Both the position numbers and the translations under genes were made by a program. A DNA stretch of 64,000 nucleotides from Clostridium punense (GTDB taxonomy: Bacteria; Bacillota; Clostridia; Clostridiales; Clostridiaceae): contig NZ_JAGGLL010000015.1 in the NCBI RefSeq assembly GCF_017874425.1, positions 50,482-114,481 of the forward strand. Reading direction: 5' to 3'. Under the pieces are notes generated by a model that saw only the letters and a list, made by a program, of their open reading frames with translations, was not told where the DNA came from and did not search any database. Position 1 is the first letter of the stretch. Every line of letters begins with the position of its first letter. Positions 36,881 through 45,922 of this stretch are shown here, in pieces.

Positions 36881-36910
36881 GAGACCATGACATTTAAATG
36901 GCATAGTCTC
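36881..36910. promoter_or_regulatory. 30-bp imperfect palindrome upstream of the HD-birA operon
   Basis: GAGACCATGACATTT and AAATGGCATAGTCTC are inverted halves with 13 of 15 positions matching and no T-run after it, which favours an operator or leader hairpin over a terminator. It is 112 bp before the HD gene. It does not match the usual BirA operator layout. Confidence 0.4.
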
Positions 36911-37021
36911 AAGTATAAGGGGGACTATTATTAGATTATATGAATAGTATATTAGGTGAGACTGATTTTGGTACATAAAACATAGAAAATATCAAGAAAA
37001 TTCACCTGAGAGGAGATCGAG

Positions 37022-37657
37022 ATGAATAATTACTTTTTAGAATTTGAAAAACATCTTATGGAGGATGAAAAACCTTCTGAGTACTTTAATAATCTTATAA
37101 AATCAGGGGAGTATCCTAAAGAATACCCTTTTGATATGATTAGCAATCTTATAAAAACAGAGCAAAATTTAGAGTATCATCCTGAAGGAAATGTTTGGAA
37201 CCATACTATGATGGTGGTAGATGAAGCTGCAAAAAGAAGACACAGCAGTGAAAAGCCAAGAGTATTTATGTGGGCAGCCTTACTCCATGACATAGGAAAG
37301 GGACCAACCACTAAGGTTAGAAAAGGGAAAATTACATCCTATGACCATGATGAAGTGGGAGAACGAATGGCAAGAGAATTTTTAGAGTTTTTTACACTGG
37401 AGGAGGAATTTATAATACAAGTAGCAGCTTTAGTGAGATGGCATATGCAACTTCTATTTGTAGTAAAAGATCTACCTTGGGAAAATGTTGAGAGAATGGA
37501 TGAGGAAACTTCAATAGAAGAAGTTGCATTACTAGGAAGATGTGATAGATTAGGAAGAGGGAATATGAATAGGGCTACCATTGAAAAAGAAGAAAAAAAT
37601 GTTAAAATATTTTTAGAGAAGAGTAAAAAAAAGCTAAAGGGCAAAATTAAAAGGTAG
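37022..37657 (+). CDS. HD-domain phosphohydrolase
   Basis: 211 residues. The metal-binding HD pattern is H61 (VWNHTMMVVDEA), H89-D90 (ALLHDIGKGPTT) and a later His/Asp in SYDHDEVGERMAREFL. The domain resembles the HD part found in some tRNA nucleotidyltransferases and in stand-alone nucleotide or phosphate-ester hydrolases. No cyclase, RelA or nuclease-specific signature is present, so the substrate is open. GGAG sits before the ATG. birA begins 23 bases after the stop, suggesting a shared transcript. Confidence 0.85.
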   Translation: MNNYFLEFEKHLMEDEKPSEYFNNLIKSGEYPKEYPFDMISNLIKTEQNLEYHPEGNVWNHTMMVVDEAAKRRHSSEKPRVFMWAALLHDIGKGPTTKVRKGKITSYDHDEVGERMAREFLEFFTLEEEFIIQVAALVRWHMQLLFVVKDLPWENVERMDEETSIEEVALLGRCDRLGRGNMNRATIEKEEKNVKIFLEKSKKKLKGKIKR

Positions 37658-37680
37658 TAACCTGAAAGGAAAGATTCTTA

Positions 37681-38658
37681 TTGAAGGAAAAAATATTAGA
37701 AGCTCTAAAGAATAACAATGATTTCATATCTGGAGAGAAGCTGAGTAGAGAGCTTGGCATTAGCAGGGCAGCTGTATGGAAGCATATAAAAGGAATTAAA
37801 GAAGATGGATATAAAATAGAGTCTGTATCTAAAAAGGGATATAAGTTAGACTACTCTCCAGATTTACTAACTTATAGTGAGATAAAAGATTTTTTAGAAA
37901 CAAAATCTTTAGGAAGAAACTTTATTCATTATGACACTATAGATTCTACAAATCTTATAGCTAAGAAATTAGCTAGAGAAGGGGCAGTCCATGGTACAGT
38001 AGTTTTAGCAGAAGAACAAACCTCGGGGAGAGGCAGGTTAGGAAGAACTTGGATATCTCCTAAGGGAACAGGAATATGGGTTTCGATAATCCTAAGACCT
38101 AATATAAGCGCTTATGCAGTTTCTAAGCTTACCCTATTAGGGGCAGCAGCAGTAGAAAGGGCAATGGACAATATGGGGATAGATGCTTACATAAAATGGC
38201 CTAACGACCTAGTATTAAATAGAAAAAAAGTCTGTGGAATTCTTACGGAAATGAGTGGAGAAATGGATAGAGTTAACTATATAGTAATGGGCATAGGAAT
38301 AAATGTTAATATGGATGGCTTTCCAGAAGAAGTTAGTAATATGGCTACATCCTTAAAGCTTGAAACAGGTAAAGAGGTAGATAGAAAAATATTACTAGCT
38401 GCACTGTTAAATTACTTAGAGAGGTTTTACAATACTTTTATTGAAGAGAATAATTTTGAGCAGGTAATAAGTATATGCCGAAAAAAATCTGTTTTATTAG
38501 GTAAAGAGGTTAAGCTTATTAATGGAGATGATATTAAAAAAGCAAAAGCAGTAGACCTTGATGAAGAAGGAGAATTAGTAGTTCAGTATGAAAATGGAAC
38601 CTTAGGGAAAGTACTGTCTGGAGAAGTATCTGTGAGAGGTCTTTATGGCTATGTTTAA
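37681..38658 (+). CDS. birA: Bifunctional biotin-protein ligase / biotin operon repressor
   Basis: 325 residues. The N-terminal winged helix (ISGEKLSRELGISRAAVWKHIKGIKEDGY) shows this is the repressor-type (class II) ligase. The catalytic part has the biotin/ATP loop SGRGRLGRTWISPKGTGIWVSI, KWPNDLVLNRKKVCGIL and GIGINVNM, and the small C-terminal SH3-like domain closes the protein (GEVSVRGLYGYV). It makes biotinyl-AMP and attaches biotin to carboxylase carrier domains. The start is TTG at 37681 with GAAAGGAAAG upstream. The biotin synthesis or transport genes it might repress are not in the window. Confidence 0.95.
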   Translation: MKEKILEALKNNNDFISGEKLSRELGISRAAVWKHIKGIKEDGYKIESVSKKGYKLDYSPDLLTYSEIKDFLETKSLGRNFIHYDTIDSTNLIAKKLAREGAVHGTVVLAEEQTSGRGRLGRTWISPKGTGIWVSIILRPNISAYAVSKLTLLGAAAVERAMDNMGIDAYIKWPNDLVLNRKKVCGILTEMSGEMDRVNYIVMGIGINVNMDGFPEEVSNMATSLKLETGKEVDRKILLAALLNYLERFYNTFIEENNFEQVISICRKKSVLLGKEVKLINGDDIKKAKAVDLDEEGELVVQYENGTLGKVLSGEVSVRGLYGYV

Positions 38659-38670
38659 CATGAAGAATAC

Positions 38671-38705
38671 AAAACTACCATAAGCTGAAAAGTTATGGTA
38701 GTTTT
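38671..38705 (+). terminator. Terminator after birA
   Basis: AAAACTACCATAA and TTATGGTAGTTTTT. Confidence 0.85.
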
Positions 38706-38933
38706 TCTTGTATATAAATTTTAATATTACTTCTACAGTGTAAGATAATTTTAGGCAATTTATATTAAGAAAAATGCAAAAGTAAATTAGATATATTTAT
38801 GCAGCACCTTTATTGCATTATATATACATTAAGTTCTTTCTATATGATATATCTTTTAGGAAATCAACGTGCTTTCATAAATTTAATAATAAATATGTTG
38901 CTTCTTAATAAAAAATAACCTTTTTTAGAGAAA

Positions 38934-39425
38934 TTACTCATAGAAATGTAAGCTAGCAAAAATGTTGTTTTGGCATATTTCAAGAATTATATAGGAGTAC
39001 CATCTTTCTTTTCTCTTGCTAGTTGGAGAACCTGGATTTAGCATGAGAACCTTTTTCTTTGTAGTAATACTTGGCTGATGACTATGGCCATAAATAATTA
39101 TATCCACCTCATCATCTGAAAAAGCATAATAAGCATTATCAATTGTAGTACTTCTCATACCATGACCATGGTATATTCCAATTTTATAGTTTTCAACCTT
39201 TAAAATTTCTTTTTCTTTAGTAAGCTCTCTAATGGAGGTTTTATCATTATTTCCCCACACTCCAAGAAATTTTTGGGTTTTCTGAAGAAGGGTTAGGGCT
39301 CTTATATCGGTATAATCTCCTGCGTGAATTATTAAATCAACAGAGCTTAGTCTATTTTTGATTAGGGTTTGAAGTTTATCACCATGTTTATGAATATGTG
39401 TATCTGAAATTATTGCTATCTTCAA
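38934..39425 (-). CDS. YfcE/MJ0936-type metallophosphoesterase
   Basis: 163 residues with the calcineurin-like metal motifs in order: ISDTHIH (D-x-H), HAGDYTD (GD), VWGNND (GNxD), GIYHGHGM and GHSHQP (GHxH). Members hydrolyse phosphodiesters in vitro; the physiological substrate is generally unknown. I prefer the TTG at 39425 (MKIAIISDTH) because GGTGGTGA lies just before it; an in-frame TTG at 39440 would add five residues without a binding site. It is a single gene, convergent with birA. Confidence 0.9.
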   Translation of the reverse strand: MKIAIISDTHIHKHGDKLQTLIKNRLSSVDLIIHAGDYTDIRALTLLQKTQKFLGVWGNNDKTSIRELTKEKEILKVENYKIGIYHGHGMRSTTIDNAYYAFSDDEVDIIIYGHSHQPSITTKKKVLMLNPGSPTSKRKERWYSYIILEICQNNIFASLHFYE

Positions 39426-39440
39426 GTTTATCACCACCAA

Positions 39441-39946
39441 AATTCTTTGTTAATTAGTTTAAAGCAAAGTCTATATTATATACAATAACAACTATCAACT
39501 TTTTTAATATACACCTCAGTAAGAAGAGGTAATTTGAGAGTTACATATTTATCTAAAATATAAACTTTACTATAATATAGCTTATTTAACAGGCCTTATT
39601 CCTGTTACAAATTATATTATTAGATAAAGGGAATTACAAAATTATATATAAAAGTAACTATAATTATAATACAATGGATTTAAAGAACTAAAAGCCTTTC
39701 CTGTGATTTCATTGAAGTTCACCGTTGTTTTTAGGTGTAATAAAGTAATATTGATTTAAAATAATGTTTATAGTTTTTCTATGATGATGAAGAAAAAGTA
39801 TATTGAATATTTGTGATGGATTGAAATTATACTATTTGTATAATTAACTTAGATTTTTACAAAGAGTCAATATAGAAATGCTTTTTAATATCTTGTGATG
39901 AACTAAATAGGTTTTAGAGTTTAGAGTTGTAATTTTAGGAGGAAAT
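39441..39946. other. AT-rich spacer with nothing recognised
   Basis: About 500 bp between divergent genes. I found no open frame with a binding site, no palindrome of note and no RNA motif. Confidence 0.4.
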
Positions 39947-40657
39947 ATGATGGAAGAGTTAATTTCGAAAAAACTGGTAAAAGACAGAAGAGGTATAGGT
40001 ACAAATAATGAAAAAGCTCTTCATTCAGATATTAAAAAGCTATATATTGATGAAGATTCCAAAGTAGAGTATAAAGTAGGATGTTATATAATTGATGTGA
40101 TTAAAGAAGATACCTTTTACGAAATTCAGACCAAGAATTTTTATGCCATAGGAAAAAAGCTAAGGGATATTATGGAGGATACTAGTGTGGTATTAGTTCA
40201 TCCTATAGCTGTAGAAAAATACATAGTAACTCAAGATAAGGATGGACAAGTTATAAGTAGAAGAAAATCACCGAAAAAAGGAGTTCTAGAAGATATTTTT
40301 CATGAGTTAGTAAGCACTCCTTATTTGCTAAGAGAAAAAAACTTTAAGCTAGAAGTTTTGATGACTATTGAGGAAGAAATAAGAAAAAATGATGGCAAGG
40401 GAAGCTGGAGAAGAAAGGGAAGTAGCATTATAGACAGAAGGTTAGTTGAAGTAGTAGAGAAGCATATTTTTAACTCTATAGAAGATTTTAATAGGTTTTT
40501 ACCAAGGGATTTACCAGAATACTTTACTAATAAAGATTTAGCAGCAGCATTAAATATCCCTGTAACTAAGGTTAGAAAAATAACTTACACACTAAAAAAT
40601 GCAGAAGTTATAAAAGAATGTGGAAAACGTGGAAGAGAGTTATTATACTGTAGATAG
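39947..40657 (+). CDS. Putative nuclease-fold / winged-helix protein of unknown function
   Basis: 236 residues. The N-terminal ~110 has the look of a restriction-endonuclease-like fold: NNEKALHSDIKKLYI, VEYKVGCYIIDVIKEDTFYEIQTKNF (D...ExQ arrangement) and VVLVHPIAVEKYIV. The C-terminal ~80 (DLPEYFTNKDLAAALNIPVTKVRKITYTLKNAEVIKECGKRGRELLY) is a plausible winged helix-turn-helix. The middle contains GSWRRKGSSIIDRRLVEVVE. I recall uncharacterised proteins with this pairing in Clostridia and archaea but cannot give a function. GGAGG precedes the ATG. The gene is monocistronic with a strong terminator. Confidence 0.7.
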   Translation: MMEELISKKLVKDRRGIGTNNEKALHSDIKKLYIDEDSKVEYKVGCYIIDVIKEDTFYEIQTKNFYAIGKKLRDIMEDTSVVLVHPIAVEKYIVTQDKDGQVISRRKSPKKGVLEDIFHELVSTPYLLREKNFKLEVLMTIEEEIRKNDGKGSWRRKGSSIIDRRLVEVVEKHIFNSIEDFNRFLPRDLPEYFTNKDLAAALNIPVTKVRKITYTLKNAEVIKECGKRGRELLYCR

Positions 40658-40666
40658 TTTTTGTGA

Positions 40667-40712
40667 AACAGGGAAAATATTTGATCTTAGTAGAGCAAAT
40701 ATTTTCCCTGTT
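40667..40712. terminator. Bidirectional terminator
   Basis: AACAGGGAAAATATTTG and CAAATATTTTCCCTGTT, a perfect 17-bp stem between the nuclease-like gene and the ABC ATPase gene. Confidence 0.9.
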
Positions 40713-41511
40713 ATCTATAGTAGCTATTAGGTATTGGGATTATATGAGGTTTATTTGTGTAGGGATTCTTACTTATAGACACTTTTACTTTGTATACCTT
40801 CTCTAGGTTCTCCTCAGTGAGAACTTCTTCAGGGGTGCCTAAAGCCACAATTTCACCTTCATCTACAAGAATTAATTTATCACTATATTCTGCAGCAATG
40901 TTTAAATCGTGAAGCACTGTTAAAATAGTGATACCCACCTTTGAGTTTAAATCTTTAATAGTATCCATAATTTCTAAAGCATGATGCATATCTAGCATAG
41001 ATATAGGTTCATCCAAAATTAAAATGCCAGTTTCCTGGGTTAAAGCTCTAGCAATAAAAACCCTTTGACGCTCTCCACCACTTAAGAATTTTATGTTCTT
41101 ATCCTTAAGATGAAAGGTTTTAGTAAGCTTTAAAGCATTCTGAGCAATCTCAATATCTTGTTCGCTTTCTTGCTGAAATCTTCTAAGATAGGGGTAGCGT
41201 CCCATAAGTACAATATCCCAAACTTTAAAGTCAAAGTTACTTTCATTATCTTGAGGAACATAGGACATAGTCTTAGCTAAATCTTTATAGTTATAGTTTA
41301 AAATATCCTTACTTTCTATAAATACTTTATCTTTTTTTACATCTAAAGAATTAGATATATTTTTAAGTAAAGTAGTTTTACCAGAACCATTAGGACCAAT
41401 GATACTATAAAATTTTCCTTTATCTATTGATAAGGTAATGTTTTTTAATATATCCTTATCAACCACAGAATAACTTAGATTTTTAACTTCAATAGATTTT
41501 TCATTATTCAT
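40711..41511 (-). CDS. btuD: ABC transporter ATP-binding protein, FecE/BtuD type
   Basis: 266 residues: Walker A GPNGSGKTTLL, Q-loop VPQDNES, signature LSGGERQRVFIARAL, Walker B ILILDEP, switch His in TVLHDLN. It powers the permease encoded upstream; the two genes overlap by one base on the minus strand. This type (FecCD family) imports iron-siderophores, haem or cobamides. The cobalamin riboswitch at the head of the operon argues for a corrinoid, so I use the BtuD name with some reserve. Confidence 0.9.
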   Translation of the reverse strand: MNNEKSIEVKNLSYSVVDKDILKNITLSIDKGKFYSIIGPNGSGKTTLLKNISNSLDVKKDKVFIESKDILNYNYKDLAKTMSYVPQDNESNFDFKVWDIVLMGRYPYLRRFQQESEQDIEIAQNALKLTKTFHLKDKNIKFLSGGERQRVFIARALTQETGILILDEPISMLDMHHALEIMDTIKDLNSKVGITILTVLHDLNIAAEYSDKLILVDEGEIVALGTPEEVLTEENLEKVYKVKVSISKNPYTNKPHIIPIPNSYYR

Positions 41512-42539
41512 TACATCACCTTATCTTTATTCTTATATAGTAAATATATAAAATATGGAGCGCCAAAGAAAGAGGTAATAGCACCAATAGGAATTTCGGT
41601 TGGAGCTATGAGAGTTCTAGCCAAGGTATCACATACTATTAAAAAGGCCATGCCGTAAAGTCCAGAAAGAGGAATTAGCCTTTTGTGATCAGCGCCATAA
41701 AGTATTCTTACTGAATGAGGAATAATTAAACCAACAAAACCTATGATTCCAGTAAAGGATACGCTAGTTGCAATAAGTAGAGAACTTATAACTAAAAGAA
41801 GTTTTTTTGTCTTTTCTGTATTAACTCCTAAGTTTTTAGCAGACTCTTCTCCAGTAGATATTATATTTAATTCTCTAGAATTAGCTAGGATTATTATAAT
41901 CATAGGAAGGGACAATAAGAGTACAAGTATAACCTTGTTCCAGTTAGAAGCTACTAAGCTTCCAAGACTCCAAAACACTATCTTATCTATTTGTTTAGTG
42001 AAAAGTACCATTAATAGAGAAATTATGGAAGAGAGAAAAAAGCTTACGGCAACTCCTGCAAGGAGTAGATTTACCGTGGGAGCCTTATTTCCCACTCTAG
42101 CAATGCTATAAACTAAGTAAGTGGTCAAAAGAGCGCCAACAAAGGCTAGAGTAGCAGTGTTATTAAAATGAAACACAATGCTTAGGGCGGATCCTAAAGC
42201 TGCGCCAGAAGAAATCCCTAAAATATAAGGATCAGCCATGGGATTTTTAAATATACCTTGATAAGTTACTCCAACCACAGAAAGATTAGCACCAATTAAT
42301 GCTCCAAGAATTATTCTTGGAAGCCTCACCTTCATAATAATAGTATAAGAAGTGTCAGGAATGGAACTAACATCTATATAATTATTTACTAAAGGAATTT
42401 GGGATAGAATTACCTTAAAGGTATCAGCAGCTGTAATGTTAGCAGCACCAAAGCTTACTGCACTCACTACTAAAACTACCAGCAACAACACTATACCTAT
42501 GTAATTCCAAACTATATTCTTTCCTTTAAAATGCCTCAT
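41511..42539 (-). CDS. btuC: FecCD-family ABC permease, probable cobalamin importer
   Basis: 342 residues, about ten membrane helices, with family blocks VRLPRIILGALIGANLSVVGVTYQGIFKNPMADPYILGISSGAALG and GFVGLIIPHSVR. The start at 42539 (MRHFKGKN) is chosen because GAGG lies 7-10 bases upstream. A longer frame to 42599 runs into a MITE-like remnant and its first ATG lacks a proper site. It works with the btuD-like ATPase and btuF-like lipoprotein. The 250-bp gap to the binding protein gene is longer than usual because of the inserted repeat. Confidence 0.9.
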   Translation of the reverse strand: MRHFKGKNIVWNYIGIVLLLVVLVVSAVSFGAANITAADTFKVILSQIPLVNNYIDVSSIPDTSYTIIMKVRLPRIILGALIGANLSVVGVTYQGIFKNPMADPYILGISSGAALGSALSIVFHFNNTATLAFVGALLTTYLVYSIARVGNKAPTVNLLLAGVAVSFFLSSIISLLMVLFTKQIDKIVFWSLGSLVASNWNKVILVLLLSLPMIIIILANSRELNIISTGEESAKNLGVNTEKTKKLLLVISSLLIATSVSFTGIIGFVGLIIPHSVRILYGADHKRLIPLSGLYGMAFLIVCDTLARTLIAPTEIPIGAITSFFGAPYFIYLLYKNKDKVM

Positions 42540-42558
42540 ATTATCCCTCATTTCCTTT

Positions 42559-42628
42559 AGGTATCTGAAAATAAATAATAAATCGAAGTAGACAAGCATA
42601 CCGACTTATTTATTTCTTGAAGATGCCG
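42559..42628 (+). repeat. Deleted MITE-like derivative, copy E (70 bp)
   Basis: AGGTATCTGAAAATAAATAA, TAAATCGAAG, then TAGACAAGCATACCGACTTA and TTTCTTGAAGATGCC: both ends of the 177-bp element with the middle ~107 bp missing. It lies in the transcribed gap between the binding-protein and permease genes of the B12-type operon. Confidence 0.75.
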
Positions 42629-42787
42629 TATATTAAATATGTATAAAAGTATGCCCTATAAAAGAGCATACTTTTTAAGCTTTTTAGATATATAATATGA
42701 ATAATTAAGTCTTTCATACTTTATGTCTTAAGGGAACAAACATGGCTTGTAATTAAACTCAAGGCTCCCTATATTATTAAATTAAAT

Positions 42788-43729
42788 CTATTTAAAAAGT
42801 TCTGGGTGAAGAAGTTTAGTCATTTCTTCAAGTCCAGTAGCAACTCTAGGTCCTTGTCTTACGATGATATTTTCATCAATTTCAAAGACTTTACCCTCTT
42901 TAACAGCTCTTAACTCTTTGTATTTAGGATCGTTAATTAGGTTGTTTTTAGCACCGAAGTTGCTTGTACAGATTATAATATCTGGGTCGTTTTGAACGAT
43001 TTTCTCAAAGCTATACTGCCAGCCTTGAAGGTCTTTAGCAATATTTTCTCCGCCTGAAAGTTCAATTATTTTATTGATAAAAGTATCTCCACCAGCAGTG
43101 AAATCTCCATTAGCGCCAAAGTCTACTACATAATAAACCTTTGGCTTATTAGTTACACTCTTAGTCTTAGTTTCAACAGAAGATATTTTAGCTTTCATAT
43201 CATCAGTAACTTTCTTAGCTTTCTCAGTTTCACCTAAAACAGTTCCTATTTTCTCAATTATAGTAAAGGTTCCCTCAAAGCTATCTTTTTCATAAACAGC
43301 AAGAACCGTAATTCCTAAATCTCTTAATTTATTAACAACATCTTCTTTAACATGGGTAGAAGCCAAAACTAAATCAGGCTTTAAAGAAACTATTTTCTCT
43401 ACATTTGGCTCCATAAGAGATCCAATAGATTCAACCTTTGAAACTTCACTTGGGTAGTCGCAGAAATCAGTTCTTCCTACTAATTTATCTCCAAGTCCAA
43501 GAGCAAATACAATTTCAGTAGTATTTGGTCCAAGAGAAACAATTTTCTCAGGTTTTTTGTTAATAGTAACTTCTTTTCCATAAGAATCAGTCATAGTCAT
43601 TGGGTAAGTAGTAGCGGCTTTATTTTCTTTTTTCTCTTCATTAGTAGCAGGTTTACTACAACCAACTAATATAGAAGAAATAAAGATCATTGATATAAAC
43701 AAACTTAAAAGCTTTTTCATCGATTTCAT
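42788..43729 (-). CDS. btuF: ABC transporter substrate-binding lipoprotein, probable cobalamin-binding
   Basis: 313 residues. Lipoprotein signal MKKLLSLFISMIFISSILVGC with Cys after LVG. The rest is a class III (BtuF/FecB/FhuD) binding fold: PEKIVSLGPNTTEIVFALGLGDKLVGRTDFCDYP, VEKIVSLKPDLVLAS and GGENIAKDLQGWQYSFEKIV. It captures the ligand outside the membrane and delivers it to BtuCD. AAGGAGATG precedes the ATG. The cobalamin riboswitch directly upstream makes a corrinoid the likely ligand. Confidence 0.9.
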   Translation of the reverse strand: MKSMKKLLSLFISMIFISSILVGCSKPATNEEKKENKAATTYPMTMTDSYGKEVTINKKPEKIVSLGPNTTEIVFALGLGDKLVGRTDFCDYPSEVSKVESIGSLMEPNVEKIVSLKPDLVLASTHVKEDVVNKLRDLGITVLAVYEKDSFEGTFTIIEKIGTVLGETEKAKKVTDDMKAKISSVETKTKSVTNKPKVYYVVDFGANGDFTAGGDTFINKIIELSGGENIAKDLQGWQYSFEKIVQNDPDIIICTSNFGAKNNLINDPKYKELRAVKEGKVFEIDENIIVRQGPRVATGLEEMTKLLHPELFK

Positions 43730-43761
43730 TTTTCCATCTCCTTAAAATTTTTCAGGTAAAT

Positions 43762-43975
43762 AAAAAAAGCCCATAAGAAGGCTAGTTGACGAATTTTATC
43801 CATCTCCTTTCCCTCCGAAAGTGATTATTAATTTCTAGGTAGGTCTCCTGGCTTATGGTTCATCCTTAGCTTACCTTCCCGTTTATCACAGTGGTATTCA
43901 AGCCTTGTCTCCATATACAGTAGCGGGGGCTGCAGTGTTTCACACTTTCCCTTTTAAGCTCCTATGAGCACCTAA
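43762..43975 (-). promoter_or_regulatory. Cobalamin riboswitch with terminator, upstream of btuF-like operon
   Basis: On the minus strand GCCAGGAGACCTACC (B12 box, within plus 43841-43855) is nearly the consensus GCCAGGAGACCUGCC. Upstream are GGTGCTCATAGGAG, AAAGGGAAAGTGTG, CTGCAGCCCCCGCTACTGT and GTGATAAACGGGAAGG, all in the expected order for the class. A short hairpin AGCCTTCTTATGGGCT followed by TTTTTTT (43784-43762) is the likely expression-platform terminator. It should shut the importer off when adenosyl- or other cobalamin is plentiful. Confidence 0.93.
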
Positions 43976-44425
43976 AAATAATATATTAAATTTTAAAAAA
44001 GTTATGAGAACTTTTTTTACACCAGATTGTCTAATAGAATTGTAAGACTCTTAATAATAAAAGTCAATGGAAAGTTATACCATAACCCTGTGATAAGAAA
44101 ATAGACTAAGCAAGTGCTTATAGAATTAGCGCAATATATTAAGTATATATAATAAGAACAGCATAAAATAAAGGGTTTTATAGTATTGAATTTAGGTTAA
44201 GTTTTTAACATTTAAAGAAGTGCTTAGGAGAAATTATTTGTTGATAATTATTATTAACATCTGTAGAATTATCACAATTATTTTAGTATAATATATATAA
44301 ATTTAGTTATGTAAATTTTAAAATTAAGTATAATAAGTATGTAAGTCAAATTTTAGAGAAATTTGTAGAATGATTTTAAAGTTAGTATATTATTAATTTG
44401 ATAAGTCTAAAAGGAGTGAATTAAT
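43976..44425. other. Divergent promoter region riboswitch / yjjI
   Basis: About 450 bp, AT-rich. TGATAATTATTATTA at 44242-44256 matches 14 of 15 positions of the B. subtilis-type Fur box core, and TATAAT at 44289-44294 may be the yjjI -10. In such AT-rich DNA the box match is weak evidence. Confidence 0.35.
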
Positions 44426-45922
44426 ATGAGTAATGAAATCCTTAACATTATAAAGGATAAAACGTTGACCTATGAGATGAAGGTGCTTAGTTTAGCAAGA
44501 GTAGCAGAAAATAGTTTAGATGTTTTGAATATGGACGACAAAATTAAAAGTTATAGAGAAGAAGGTTTAATTTGCGATTTAAATGAAGGATTAGCTCCTT
44601 ACAGACCAAGATATATTGTACCAGATTACGAAAAATTTATGAAACAGGGGAGTGAATTTTTAAGATTAGACCCTGCTACAGACATTTGGGAAGCTGTAAA
44701 CAACCTATTAATACTTTATAAGCATGTGCCATCAATAACATCTTTTCCGGTATATGTAGGAAATATAGATTATTTATTAGAGCCTTTTATAAAAGATGAA
44801 AAGGAAGCTTATGCTGCAATTAAGTTTTTCTTAAAGCATATAGATAGAACCATCACAGATTCTTTCTGCCACGGTAACATTGGACCTAGAGAAACTAAAG
44901 CAGGAAGAATTATATTAGAAGTTGAAAGAGAACTTCAAAATGCAACACCTAATATAACTTTAAAGTATAGTGAAGAAACCAGCGATGATTTTGCTATAGA
45001 AGCAATAAAAACAGCACTCTCTTGTGCGAAACCAAGCTTTGCAAATCATAGAATGTTCTCTAAAGAATTTGGAGAAGATTATGGAATTGCTAGTTGCTAT
45101 AATGGCCTACACATTGGTGGAGGAAGTTATACTTTAGTTAGAATGATTTTATCAAAGGTAGCAAAAAAGGCTAAGGATGAACAAGACTTTTTAAATAATG
45201 TTCTTCCAGAAGCTATGAAAGTTATGCTAGATTACATGGATAAGAGAATTAAGTTCATTGTTGAAGAAAGTAACTTCTTTGAATCAAACTTCTTAGTTAG
45301 AGAAGGTTTAATAAGTAAGGACAGATTTACAGCTATGTTTGGTTTAGTAGGTCTTGCTGAATGTGTAAACACTCTTCTAGATGCAACTGAGCAAAAGGAC
45401 AGATTTGGACACAGTGAAAAGGCTAATAAACTTGGAGAAACTATTATAAGTAAAATGGAAGAAATAGTGAACAATCACAATAATCCATACTGCACTCCAA
45501 CAAATGGCCATTTCCTTCTTCATGCACAAGTTGGAATTGAAACAGATTGTGAAACAAGTCCAGGATGCAGAATTCCAATAGGAGAAGAGCCAGTACTTCA
45601 TGAGCACCTAGTTCAAAGTGCAGTATTCCATAAATACTTCCCATCAGGAATTGGTGATATCTTTAAATTTGACACCATGTCAAAAAATAATCCTAAATCT
45701 ATTTTAGATGTGATAAAGGGAGCTTTTTCTTTAGATATGAGATACTTCTCATTATACTGTGATGATTGTGATGTTATAAGAATCACAGGATATTTAGTTA
45801 AACGTTCAGATATTGAAAAGTTAGATAGAGGAGAGCAAGTTCTTCAAGATACAGTGGCATTAGGCTATGGTGCAGTTAAAAACTCAAGAATTCTTGAAAG
45901 AAAGCTAAGACATAATGAGTAA
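44426..45922 (+). CDS. yjjI: YjjI-family glycyl radical enzyme
   Basis: 498 residues, the normal size of YjjI (E. coli ~516), shorter than pyruvate formate-lyase. The C-terminal VIRITGYLV is the glycyl radical loop with Gly455 as the likely radical site. A candidate thiyl Cys is in TALSCAKPSFANH near residue 197. GNIGPRETKAGR and YCTPTNGHFLLHAQVGIE are family stretches. The reaction and substrate of YjjI are not established. The next gene, a dedicated activase, overlaps its 3' end by 8 bases, so both are coexpressed. The enzyme requires anoxic conditions. Confidence 0.92.
   Translation: MSNEILNIIKDKTLTYEMKVLSLARVAENSLDVLNMDDKIKSYREEGLICDLNEGLAPYRPRYIVPDYEKFMKQGSEFLRLDPATDIWEAVNNLLILYKHVPSITSFPVYVGNIDYLLEPFIKDEKEAYAAIKFFLKHIDRTITDSFCHGNIGPRETKAGRIILEVERELQNATPNITLKYSEETSDDFAIEAIKTALSCAKPSFANHRMFSKEFGEDYGIASCYNGLHIGGGSYTLVRMILSKVAKKAKDEQDFLNNVLPEAMKVMLDYMDKRIKFIVEESNFFESNFLVREGLISKDRFTAMFGLVGLAECVNTLLDATEQKDRFGHSEKANKLGETIISKMEEIVNNHNNPYCTPTNGHFLLHAQVGIETDCETSPGCRIPIGEEPVLHEHLVQSAVFHKYFPSGIGDIFKFDTMSKNNPKSILDVIKGAFSLDMRYFSLYCDDCDVIRITGYLVKRSDIEKLDRGEQVLQDTVALGYGAVKNSRILERKLRHNE

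Noticed and set aside
42540..42599. N-terminal extension of the BtuC-like permease (MLVYFDLLFIFRYLKEMRDN)
   Set aside because: These codons lie largely in a MITE-like remnant, and the good binding site serves the ATG at 42539.
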